Positions 47,501 to 59,756 of a stretch of DNA of 64,000 bases are shown here, in pieces; the first letter of the stretch is position 1; every line of letters starts with the position of its first letter. Origin of the DNA: Paratinospora sagittata (Eukaryota > Streptophyta > Magnoliopsida > Ranunculales > Menispermaceae); the NCBI GenBank assembly GCA_035771175.1, contig CM069610.1:25758501-25822500 (forward strand), given 5' to 3'. Position numbers and translations under genes: made by a program. Under the pieces are notes generated by a model. It saw nothing but the letters and a program-made list of their open reading frames with translations, did not search any database and had not been told where the DNA came from.

Positions 47501-50500
47501 CATCAAGACAGATTGCAATTTTGATTCTATTCGAAGCTTGTTTTTCCAAATGCAAGAATCATTACTTTCTTCTCTTGAAAAACTCTTTGGAAAGCTCAAT
47601 CTAACCTGCAAAAATCGTGTGTGTTGTATTTTTAAAAATCAGAGAATGAGTGTTTTATAAAATTAGAAGTTGCGGGTTAAAGAGCAAGAGAGTACAAAAT
47701 TATTTGAATTCAAAACATTGTTTAATCTAAAGTTGTTCTGGGCATGCGAGACAATAGGAATCATCTTGGTGTTAGTAGAGAATATTTCAATTAAGATAAC
47801 CTGGAGAAATTGTGTAAGGAATAGAAAAATCGAGCAAGCAGAAGTGCCCACATTTTTCTCGTAAGAAATATCAGATTTTTTTCCCAGACGTGAATAGCGT
47901 GCAGTTGGGTTGTGTTTCATGTTCTCAATTGACAGATAGCAGGCTATAGCAGGTCGATATACACAAACCCGAGAGCTCGTGTTTTACGGACTTTCCGATA
48001 GCGTGTTATCGAGGCCTATAGCGCGCTATTGCCCATTTTACTAAAAATGGAAAGATCACGGCAACAGCTTTATAGCGAAGTATCAAAGGGGATAGCGCGC
48101 TATAGATAATTTTTCAGAAAAACTAATGTTTTATTATAGAACCATATCAGCGTGCTATCAACACTGATAGTGCGCTAGTGCCTATGGCAAATTGCTGGAT
48201 AGCCTTATTTTTGAAAAATTAATATTTCGACACTCAAGAACCATTCGATTAACTCAAAACATATTGCATAAGATTAAAAACTTTTAAATAATTCAAAACT
48301 CATTGAAATTATGATTAAAACCTTTCGAAAAACATTTTTCCAAAATGAAATACTATATCGAAGTGGTTTTGAAGACTTTGCAATTTTCAGAGTTTTAGTG
48401 CTGAGATTGATCGAGAGGTTACCCTACACGCCAAAGATCAAACTAATGCATTAGGCATGAGATATGTCTTCGTTCTACGAGCTTGATATTTGCAGACTTT
48501 GAAAGCTATTGTTTGATGTGTTCTTGATGCAAGACAATTGATGTGTTCTTTTTTGTTGTGTTATCTTACCGAGACCACTTCATATACTTACAACTTAAAA
48601 GAATGGATAGCCTCTGGAAATTTAAGCACAAAAGGGATAAAATGAAGAACTTGCTGATGAACAACATTATCATCAAGACAGATTGCAATTTTGATTCTAT
48701 TCGAAGCTTGTTTTTCCAAATGCAAGGATCATTACTTTCTTCTCTTGAAAAACTCTTTGGAAAGCTCAATCTAACCTGCAAAAATCGTGTGTGTTGTATT
48801 TTTAAAAATCAGAGAATGAGTGTTTTATAAAATTAGAAGTTGCGGGTTAAAGAGCAAGAGAGTACAAAATTATTTGAATTCAAAACATTGTTTAATCTAA
48901 AGTTGTTCTGGGCATGCGAGATAATAGGAATCATCTTGGTGTTAGTAGAGAATATTTCAATTAAGATAACCTGGAGAAATTTTGTAAGGAATAAAAAAAT
49001 CGAGCAAGCAAAAGTGCCCACATTTTTCTCATAAGAAATATCAGATTTTTTTCCCAGACGTGAATAGCGTGCTGTTGGGTTGTGTATCATGTTCTCAATT
49101 GACAGATAGCAGGCTATAGCAGGTCGATATACACAAACCCGAGAGCTCGTGTTTTACGGACTTTCCGATAGCGTGTTATCGAGGCCTATAGCGCGCTATT
49201 GCCCATTTTACTAAAAATGGAAAGATCACGGCAACAGCTTTATAGCGAAGTATCAAAGGGGATAGCGCGCTATAGACAATTTTTCAGAAAAAAAAAATGT
49301 TTTATTATAGAACCCTATCAGCGTGCTATCAACACTGATAATGCGCTAGTGCCTTCAGAAAAATTTTGGCAAATTGCTGGATAGACTTATTTTTGAAAAA
49401 TTAATATTTTCACACTCAAGAACCGTTACATTAACTCAAAACATATTGATATAAGACTAAAAACTTTTAAATAATTCAAAACTCATTGAAATTATGATTA
49501 AAACCTTTCGGAAAACTTTTTTTCAAAATGAAATACTATATCGAAGTGATTTTGAAGACTTTGCAATTTTCAGAGTTTTAGTACTGAGATTGATCGAGAG
49601 GTTACCCTACACACCAAAGATCAAACTAATGCTTTAGGCATGAGATATGTCTTCGTTCTACGAGCTTGATCTTTGTAGACTTTGAAAGCTATTGTTTGAT
49701 GTGTTCTTGATGCAAGAAAATTGATGTGTTCTTTTTTGTTGTGTTATCTTACCGAGACCACTTCATATACTTACATCTTAAAACAATGGATAGCCTCTGC
49801 AAATCTAAGCACAAAAGGGATAAAATGAAGAACTTGCTGATCAACGACGTTATCATCAAGACAGATTGCAATTTTGATTCTATTCGAAGCTTGTTTTGAC
49901 AAATGCAAGAATCATTACTTTCTTCTCTTGAAAAACTCTTGGGAAAGCTCAATCTAACTTGCAAATATTGTGTGTGTTGTATTTTTGAAAATCAGAGAAT
50001 GAGTGTTTTATAAAATTAGAAGTTGTGGGTTAAAGAGCAAGAGAGTACAAAATGATTTGAATTCAAAACATTGTTTAATCTAAAGTTGTTTTGGGCGTGC
50101 GAGACAATTGGAATCATCTAGGTGTTAGTAGAGTATATTTTAATTAAGATAACGTGGAGAAATTGTGTAAGGAATAAAAAAATCGAGCAAGCAGAAGTGC
50201 CCATATTTTTCTCGTTAGAAATATCAGATTTTTTCCCCAGACGTGAATAGCGTGCTGTTGGGTTGTGTATCATGTTCTCAATTGACAGATATAAGGCTAT
50301 AGCAGGTCGATATACAAAAACCCGAGAACTCGAATTTTACGGACTTTCCGATAGCGTGTTATCGAGGCCAATAGCGCGCTATTGCCCATTTTACTAAAAA
50401 TGGAAAGATCACGACAACAGCTTTATAGCGAAGTATCAAAGGGGATAGCGCGCTATAGACAATTTTTCAGAAAAATAAATATTTTATTACAGATCCCTAT

Positions 50501-53500
50501 CAGCGTGCTATCAACACTAATAGTGCGCTAGTGCCTTCAGGAAAATTTTGGCAAATTGCTGGGTAGACTTATTTTTGAAAAATAAATATTTTGACAGTCA
50601 AGAACCATTACATTAACTCAAAACATATTGATATAAGATTAAAATCTTTTAAATAATTCAAAACTCATTGAAATTATGATTAAAACCTTTCGGAAAACAT
50701 TTTTTCAAAATGAAATACTATATCGAAGTGATTTTGAAGACTTTGCAATTTTCAGAGTTTTAGTGCTGAGATTGATCGAGAGGTTACCCAACACACCAAA
50801 GATCATACTAATGCATTAGGCAAGAGATATGTCTTCGTTCTACGAGCTTGATCTTTGTAGACTTCGAAAGCTATTGTTTGATGTGTTCTTGATGCAAGAC
50901 AATTGATGTGCTCTTTTTTGTTGTGTTATCTTACCGAGACCACTTCATATACTTACAACTTAAAACAATGGAAAGCCTCTGCAAATCTAAGCACAAAAGA
51001 GATAAAATGAAGAACTTGCTGATCAACGACGTTATCATCAAGAGAGATTGCAATTTTGATTCTATTCGAAGCTTGTTTTGACAAATGCAAGAATCATTAC
51101 TTTCTTCTCTTAAAAAACTCTTGGGAAAGCTCAATCTAACTTGCAAATATTGTGTGTGTTGTATTTTTGAAAATCAGAGAATGAGTGTTTTATAAAATTA
51201 GAAGTTGCGGGTTAAAGAGCAAGAGAGTACAAAATTATTTGAATTCAAAACATTGTTTAATCTAAAGTTGTTCTGGGCATGCGAGACAATAGGAATCATC
51301 TTGGTGTTAGTAGAGAATATTTCAATTAAGATAACCTGGAGAAATTGTGTAAGGAATAGAAAAATCGAGCAAGCAGAAGTGCCCACATTTTTCTCGTAAG
51401 AAATATCAGATTTTTTTCCCAGACGTGAATAGCGTGCAGTTGGGTTGTGTTTCATGTTCTCAATTGACAGATAGCAGGCTATAGCAGGTCGATATACACA
51501 AACCCGAGAGCTCGTGTTTTACGGACTTTCCGATAGCGTGTTATCGAGGCCTATAGCGCGCTATTGCCCATTTTACTAAAAATGGAAAGATCACGGCAAC
51601 AGCTTTATAGCGAAGTATCAAAGGGGATAGCGCGCTACAGATAATTTTTCAGAAAAACAAATGTTTTATTATAGAACCCTATCAGCGTGCTATCACCACT
51701 GATAGTGCGCTAGTGCCTTTGGCAAATTCCTGGATAGCCTTATTATTGAAAAATTAATATTTTGACACTCAAGAACCATTCCATTAACTCAAAACATATT
51801 GCATAAGATTAAAAACTTTTAAATAATTCAAAACTCATTGAAATTATGATTAAAACCTTTCGAAAAACATTTTTCCAAAATGAAATACTATATCGAAGTG
51901 GTTTTGAAGACTTTGCAATTTTCAGAGTTTTAGTGCTGAGATTGATCGAGAGGTTACCCTACACGCCAAAGATCAAACTAATGCATTAGGCATGAGATAT
52001 GTCTTCGTTCTACGAGCTTGATATTTGCAGACTTTGAAAGCTATTGTTTGATGTGTTCTTGATGCAAGACAATTGATGTGTTCTTTTTTGTTGTGTTATC
52101 TTACCGAGACCACTTCATATACTTACAACTTAAAAGAATGGATAGCCTCTGGAAATTTAAGCACAAAAGGGATAAAATGAAGAACTTGCTGATGAACAAC
52201 ATTATCATCAAGACAGATTGCAATTTTGATTCTATTCGAAGCTTGTTTTTCCAAATGCAAGAATCATTACTTTCTTCTCTTGAAAAACTCTTTGGAAAGC
52301 TCAATCTAACCTGCAAAAATCGTGTGTGTTGTATTTTTAAAAATCAGAGAATGAGTGTTTTATAAAATTAGAAGTTGCGGGTTAAAGAGCAAGAGAGTAC
52401 AAAATTATTTGAATTCAAAACATTGTTTAATCTAAAGTTGTTCTGGGCATGCGAGACAATAGGAATCATCTTGGTGTTAGTAGAGAATATTTCAATTAAG
52501 ATAACCTGGAGAAATTGTGTAAGGAATAGAAAAATCGAGCAAGCAGAAGTGCCCACATTTTTCTCGTAAGAAATATCAGATTTTTTTCCCAGACGTGAAT
52601 AGCGTGCAGTTGGGTTGTGTTTCATGTTCTCAATTGACAGATAGCAGGCTATAGCAGGTCGATATACACAAACCCGAGAGCTCGTGTTTTACGGACTTTC
52701 CGATAGCGTGTTATCGAGGCCTATAGCGCGCTATTGCCCATTTTACTAAAAATGGAAAGATCACGGCAACAGCTTTATAGCGAAGTATCAAAGGGGATAG
52801 CGCGCTACAGATAATTTTTCAGAAAAACAAATGTTTTATTATAGAACCCTATCAGCGTGCTATCACCACTGATAGTGCGCTAGTGCCTTTGGCAAATTCC
52901 TGGATAGCCTTATTATTGAAAAATTAATATTTTGACACTCAAGAACCATTCCATTAACTCAAAACATATTGCATAAGATTAAAAACTTTTAAATAATTCA
53001 AAACTCATTGAAATTATGATTAAAACCTTTCGAAAAACGTTTTTTCAAAATGAAACACTATAACTAAGTGGTTCTGAAGACTTTGCAATTTTCAGAGTTT
53101 TAGTGCTGAGATTGATCGAGAGGTTACCCTACACGCCAAAGATCAAACTAATGCATTAGGCATGATATATGTCTTCGTTCTACGAGCTTGATATTTGCAG
53201 ACTTTGAAAGCTATTGTTTGAAGTGTGTTCTTGATGCAAGACAATTGATGTGTTGTTTTTTGTTGTGTTATCTTACCGTGACCACTTCATATACTTACAA
53301 CTTAAAACAATGGATAGCCTCTGCAAATCTAAGCACAAAAGGGATAAAATGAAGAACTTGCTGATCAACGACGTTATCATCAAGACAGATTGCAATTTTC
53401 ATTCTATTCGAAACTTGTTTTGACAAATGCAAGAATCATTACTTTCTTCTCCTAAAAAACTCTTGGGAAAGCTCAATCTAACTTGCAAAAATCGTGTGTG

Positions 53501-55088
53501 TTGTATTTTTGAAAATCAGAGAATGAGTGTTTTATAAAATTAGAAGTTGCGGGTTAAAGAGCAAGAGAGTACAAAATGATTTGAATTCAAAACATTGTTT
53601 AATCTAAAGTTGTTTTGGGCGTGCGAGACAATGGGAATCATCTAGGCGTTAGTAGGGAATATTTCAATTAAGATATCCTGGAGAAATTTTGTAAGGAATA
53701 AAAAAATCGAGCAAGCAAAAGTGCCCACATTTTTCTCATAAGAAACATCAGATTTTTTTCCCAGACGTGAATAGCGTGCTGTTGGGTTGTGTATCATGTT
53801 CTCAATTGACAGATAGCAGGCTATAGCAGGTCGATATACACAAACCCGAGAGCTCGTGTTTTACGGACTTTCCGAGAGCGTGTTATCGAGGCCTATAGCG
53901 CGCTATTGCCCATTTTACTAAAAATGGAAAGATCACGGCAACAGCTTTATAGCGAAGTATCAAAGGGGATAACGCGCTATAGACAATTTTTCAGAAAAAA
54001 AAAATGTTTTATTATAGAACCCTATCAGCGTGCTATCAACACTGATAATGCGCTAGTGCCTTCAGAAAAATTTTGGCAAATTGCTGGATAGACTTATTTT
54101 TGAAAAATTAATATTTTCACACTCAAGAACCGTTACATTAACTCAAAACATATTGATATAAGACTAAAAACTTTTAAATAATTCAAAACTCATTGAAATT
54201 ATGATTAAAACCTTTCGGAAAACTTTTTTTCAAAATGAAATACTATATCAAAGTGATTTTGAAGACTTTCCAATTTTCAGGGTTTTAGTACTGAGATTGA
54301 TCGAGAGGTTACCCTACACACCAAAGATCAAACTAATGCTTTAGGCATGAGATATGTCTTCGTTCTACGAGCTTGATCTTTGTAGACTTCGAAAGCTATT
54401 GTTTGATGTGTTCTTGATGCAAGAAAATTGATGTGTTCTTTTTTGTTGTGTTATCTTACCGAGACCACTTCATATACTTACAACTTAAAACAATGGATAG
54501 CCTCTGCAAATCTAAGCACAAAAGGGATAAAATGAAGAACTTGCTGATCAACGACGTTATCATCAAGACAGATTGCAATTTTGATTCTATTCGAAGCTTG
54601 TTTTGACAAATGCAAGAATCATTACTTTCTTCTCTTGAAAAACACTTGGGAAAGCTCAATCTAACTTGCAAATATTGTGTGTGTTGTATTTTTGAAAATC
54701 AGAGAATGAGTGTTTTATAAAATTAGAAGTTGTGGGTTAAAGAGCAAGAGAGTACAAAATGATTTGAATTCAAAACATTGTTTAATCTAAAGTTGTTTTG
54801 GGCGTGCGAGACAATTGGAATCATCTAGGTGTTAGTAGAGTATATTTTAATTAAGATAACGTGGAGAAATTGTGTAAGGAATAAAAAAATCGAGCAAGCA
54901 GAAGTGCCCACATTTTTCTCGTTAGAAATATCAGATTTTTTTCCCAGACGTGAATAGCGTGATGTAGGGTTGTGTATCATGTTATCAATTGACAGATAGC
55001 AGGCTATAGCAGGTCGATATACACAAACTCGAGTGCTCGAGTTTTACAAACTTTCCGATAGCGTGTTATCGAGGCCTATAGCGCGCTA
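44507..55088. repeat. Multi-monomer segmental duplications in block C
   Basis: Sites in 45056-46750 recur 5875 bp further on (45056 to 50931, 46203 to 52078). Sites at 49199-49964 recur 4707 bp further (53906, 54456). These offsets equal five and four monomers. Three successive monomers beginning near 45.7, 46.9 and 48.0 kb are also nearly identical at 1170-bp spacing (46203, 47373, 48543). Duplicate segments share private variants such as 'gatgaacaacattatc' and 'ttctgggcatgcg'. Confidence 0.8.
46859..48028. repeat. Representative 1170-bp satellite monomer (anatomy)
   Basis: This monomer, nearly identical to its right neighbour, shows the unit's two halves. About 400 bp around the anchor holds repeated CpG-rich palindromic words. 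ATAGCGCGCTAT occurs at 46922-46933 and again at 48018-48029. Related words lie between and before them: a pair of GTGCTATC/GATAGTGC arms at about 46976-47012, gatagcaggctatag near 47935, and gatagcgtgttatcga near 47999. The rest, roughly 47040-47880, is AT-rich and palindrome-poor. Monomers fall into two length classes: the ~1182-bp class carries an extra ~12 bp in the stretch before 'ttggcaaattgc', which this copy lacks. No polymerase III boxes, splice-framed exons or known protein domain were recognised. Confidence 0.8.
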
Positions 55089-58000
55089 TTGCCCATTTCA
55101 CCAAAAATGGAAAGATCACGGTAACAGCTTTATAACGAGTTATCTAAGGGGATAGCGCGCTATAGACAATATTCCAGAAAAACAAATGTTTTATTATAGA
55201 ACCCTATCAGCGTGCTATCAATACTGATAGTGCGCTAGTGCCTTCTGGAAAATTTTGGCAAATTGCTGGATAGACTTATTTTTGAAAAAATTTATATTTT
55301 GACACTCAAGAACCATTCCATTCACTCAAAACGTATTGATATAAGATTAAAAACTTTTAAATAATTCAAAACTCATTGAAATTATGATTAAAACCTTTCA
55401 AAAAACATTTTTTCAAAATGAAATACTATATCGAAGTGATTTTGAAGACTTTGCAATTTTTAGAGTTTTAGTGCTGAGAGTGATCGAGAGGTTACCCTGC
55501 ACACCAAAGACCCAACTAATGCATTAGGCCTGAGACATCTCTACGTTCTACGAGCTTGATCTTTGTAGACTTCGAAAGCTATTGTTTAACGTGTTCTTGA
55601 TGCAAGACAATTGATGTGTTCTTTTTTGTTGTGTTATCCTACCGAGACCACTTCATATACTTACAACTTAAAAGAATGGATAGCCTCTGCAAATCTAAGC
55701 ACAAAAGGGATAAAATGAAGAACTTGCTGATCAACGACCTTATCATCAAGACAGATTGCAATTTTCATTCTATTCGAAGCTTGTTTTGACAAATGCAAGA
55801 ATCATTACTTTCTTTTCTTGAAAAACTCTTGGGAAACCTCAATCTAACTTGCAAAAATTGTGTGTGTTGTATTTTTGAAAATTAGAGAACGAGTGTTTTA
55901 TAAAATCAGAAGTTGCGGGTTAAAGAGCAAGAGAGTACAAAATGATTTGAATTCAAAACATTGTTTAATCTAAAGTTGTTTTGGGCATGCGAGACAATAC
56001 GAATCATCTAGGTGTTAGTAGAGAATATTTCAATTAAGATAACCTGGAAAAATTGTGTAAGGAATTGAAAAATCGAGCAAGTAGACGTGCCCATATTTGT
56101 CCCATTAGAAATATCATATTTTTGTCTCAGACGTGGATAGCGTGATATTGGGTTGTGTATCATGTTCTCAATTGACAGATAGCAGGCTATAGCAGGTCGA
56201 TATACACAAACCCGGGAGCTCGAGTTTTACGGACTTTCCGATAGCGATTTATCAAGGCTTATAGCGCGCTATTGCCCATTTTACTAAAAATCGAAAGATC
56301 ACGGTAACAGCTTTATAACGAGTTATCAAAGGGGATAGCGCGCTATAGACAATATTCCATAAAAACAAATGTTTTATTATAGAACCCTATCAGCGTGCTA
56401 TCAATATTGATAGTGCGCTAGTGCCTTCAGGAAAATTTTGGCAAATTCCTGGATAGACTTATTTTTGAAAAAATTAATATTTTGACACTAAAGAACCATT
56501 CCATTAACTCAAAACATATTGATATAAGATTAAAAACTTTTAAATAATTCAAAACTCATTGAAATTATGATTAAAACCTTTCGAAAAACATTTTTTTCAA
56601 AATGAAATACTATATCGAAGTGATTTTGAAGACTTTGCAATTTTCAGAGTTTTAGTGCTGAGATTGATCGAGAGGTTACCCGACACTCCAAAGATTAAAC
56701 TAATGCATTAGGCATGAGATATGTCTTCGTTCTACGAGCTTGATCTTTGTAGACTTCGAAAGCTATTGTTTGACGTGTTCTTGATGCAAGACAATTGATG
56801 TGTTCTTTTTTGTTGTGTTGTCCTACCGAGACCACTTCATATACTTACAACTTAAAACAATGGATAGCCTCTGCAAATCTAAGCACAAAAAGGCTAAAAT
56901 GAAGAACTTGCTGATCAACGACGTTATCATCAAGACAGATTGAAATTTTGATTCTATTCGAAGCTTGTTTTGACAAATGCAAGAATCATTACTTTCTTCT
57001 CTTGAAAAACTCTTGGGAAAGCTCAATCTAACTTATAAAAATTGTGTGTGGTGTATTTTTCAAAATCAGAGAATGAGTGTTTTATAAAATTAGAAGTTGC
57101 GGGTTAAAGAACAAGAGAGTACAAAATGATTTGAATTCAAAACATTGTTTAATCTAAAGTTGTTTAGGGCATGCGAGACAATACGAATCATCTAGGTGTT
57201 ACTAGAGAATATTTCAATTAAGATAACCTGGAAAAATTGTGTAAGGAATAGAAAAATCGACCAAGCAGACGTGCCCACATTTGTCCCATTAGAAATATCA
57301 GATTTTTGACTCAGACGTGGATAGCGTGATATTTGGTTGTGTATCATGTTCTCAATTGACAGATAGCAGGCTATAGCAGGTCGATATACACAAACCCGAC
57401 AGCTCGAGTTTTACGGACTTTCCGATAGCGATTTATCGAGGCTTATAGCGCGCTATTGCCCATCTTACTAAAAATCGAAAGATCACGGTAACAGCTTTAT
57501 AACGAGTTATCAAAGGGGATAGCGCGCTATAGACAATATTCCAGAAAAACAAATGTATTATTATAGAACCCTATCAGCATGCTATCAATACTGATAGTGC
57601 GCTAGTGCCTTCAGGAAAATTTTGGCAAATTGCTGGATAGACTTATTTTTGAAAAAATTAATATTTTGACACTCAAGAACAATTCCATTAACTCAAAACA
57701 AATTGATATAAGATTAAAAACTTTTAAATAATTCAAAACTCATTGAAATTATGATTAAAACCTTTCGAAAACATTTTTTCAAAATGAAATACTATATCGA
57801 AGTGATTTTGAAGACTTTGCAATTTTCAGAGTTTGAGTGCTGAGATTGATCGAGAGGTTACCCTACACTCCAAAGATCAAACTAATGCATTAGGCATGAG
57901 ATATGTCTTCGTTCTACGAGCTTGATCTTTGTAGACTTCGAAAGATGCTGTTTGACGTGTTCTTGATGCAAGACAATTGATGTATTCTTTTTTGTTGTGT

Positions 58001-59756
58001 TATCCTACCGAGACCACTTCATATACTTACAACTTAAAACAATGGATAGCCTCTGAAAATCTAAGCACAAAAAGGATAAAATGAAGAACTTGCTGATCAA
58101 CGACGTTATCATCAAGACAGATTGCAATTTAGATTCTATTCGAAGCTTGTTTTGCTAAATGCAAGAATCATTACTTTCTTCTCTTGAAAAACTCTTTGGA
58201 AAGCTCAATCTAACTTGCAAAAATCGTGTGTGTTGTATTTTTGAAAATCAGAGAATGAGTGTTTTATAAAATTAGAAGTTGCGGGTTAAAGAGCAAGAGA
58301 GTACAAAATTATTTGAATTCAAAACATTGTTTAATCTAAAGTTGTTCTGGGCATGCGAGACAATAGGAATCATCTAGGCGTTAGTAGAGAATATTTCAAT
58401 TAAGATAACCTGGAGAAATTGTGTAAAGAATAGAAAAATCGAGCAAGCAGAAGTGCCCACATTTTTCTCGTAAGAAATATCAGATTTTTTTCCCAGACGT
58501 GAATAGCGTGCTGTTGGGTTGTGTTTCATGGTCTCAATTGACAGATAGCAGGATATAACAGGTCGATATACACAAACCCGAGAGCTCGTGTTTTACGGAC
58601 TTTCCGATAGCGTGTTATCGAGGCCTATAGCGCGCTATTGCCCATTTTACTAAAAATGGAAAGATCACGGCAACAGCTTTCTAGCGAAGTATCAAAGGGG
58701 ATAGCGCGCTATAGACAATTTTTCAGAAAAAAAAAATGTTTTATTATAGAACTCTATCAGCGTGCTATCAACATTGATAGTGCGCTAGTGCCTTCAGAAA
58801 AATTTTGGCAAATTGCTGGATAGACTTATTTTTGAAAAATTAATATTTTCACACTCAAGAACCGTTACATTAACTCAAAACATTTTGATATAAGACTAAA
58901 AACTTTTAAATAATTCAAAACTCATTGAAATTATGATTAAAACCTTTCGGAAAACATTTTTTTCAAAATGAAATACTATATCGAAGTGATTTTGAAGACT
59001 TTGCAATTTTCGGAGTTTTAGTGCTGAGATTGATCGAGGGGTTACCCTACACACCAAAGATCAAACTAATGCATTAAGCATGAGATATGTCTTCGTTCTA
59101 CGAGCTTGATCTTTGTAGACTTCGAAAGCTATTGTTTGATGTGTTCTTGATGCAAGACAATTGATGTGTTCTTTTCTGCTGTGTTACCTTACCGAGACCA
59201 CTTCATATACTTACAACTTAAAACAATGGAAAGCCTCTGCAAATCTAAGCACAAAAGGGATAAAATGAAGAACTTGCTGATCAACGACGTTATCATCAAG
59301 ACAGATTGCAATTTTGATTCTATTCGAAGCTTGTTTTGAAAAATGCAAGAATCATTACTTTCTTCTCTTGAAAAACTCTTGGGAAAGCTCAATCTAACTT
59401 GCAACTATTGTGTGTGTTGTATTTTTGAAAATCAGAGAATGAGTGTTTTATAAAATTAGAAGTTGCGGGTTAAAGAGCAAGAAAGTACAAAATGATTTGA
59501 ATTCAAAACATTGTTTAATCTAAAGTTTTTTTGGGCGTGCGAGACAATTGGAATCATCTAGGTGTTAGTAGAGAATATCTCAATTAAGATAACGTGGAGA
59601 AATTGTGTAAGGAATAGAAAAATCGAGCAAGCAGAAGTGCCCACATTTTTCTCGTTAGAAATATCAGATTTTTTCCCATACGTGAATAGCGTGCTGTTAG
59701 GTTGTGTATCATGTTTTCAATTGACAGATAGCAGGCTATAGCAGGTCGATATATAC

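Larger units (their letters stand above)
41962..59756. repeat. Satellite array, block C (about 15 monomers)
   Basis: Anchors are at 42146, 43326, 44507, 45689, 46859, 48029, 49199, 50382, 51564, 52734, 53906, 55089, 56272, 57456 and 58638. Both length classes (1170-1172 and 1180-1184) are present but without the strict alternation of block B. Monomers are mainly relatives of the block A kind. The array is cut at 59756 by the second chromovirus. No gene seen. Confidence 0.95.
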
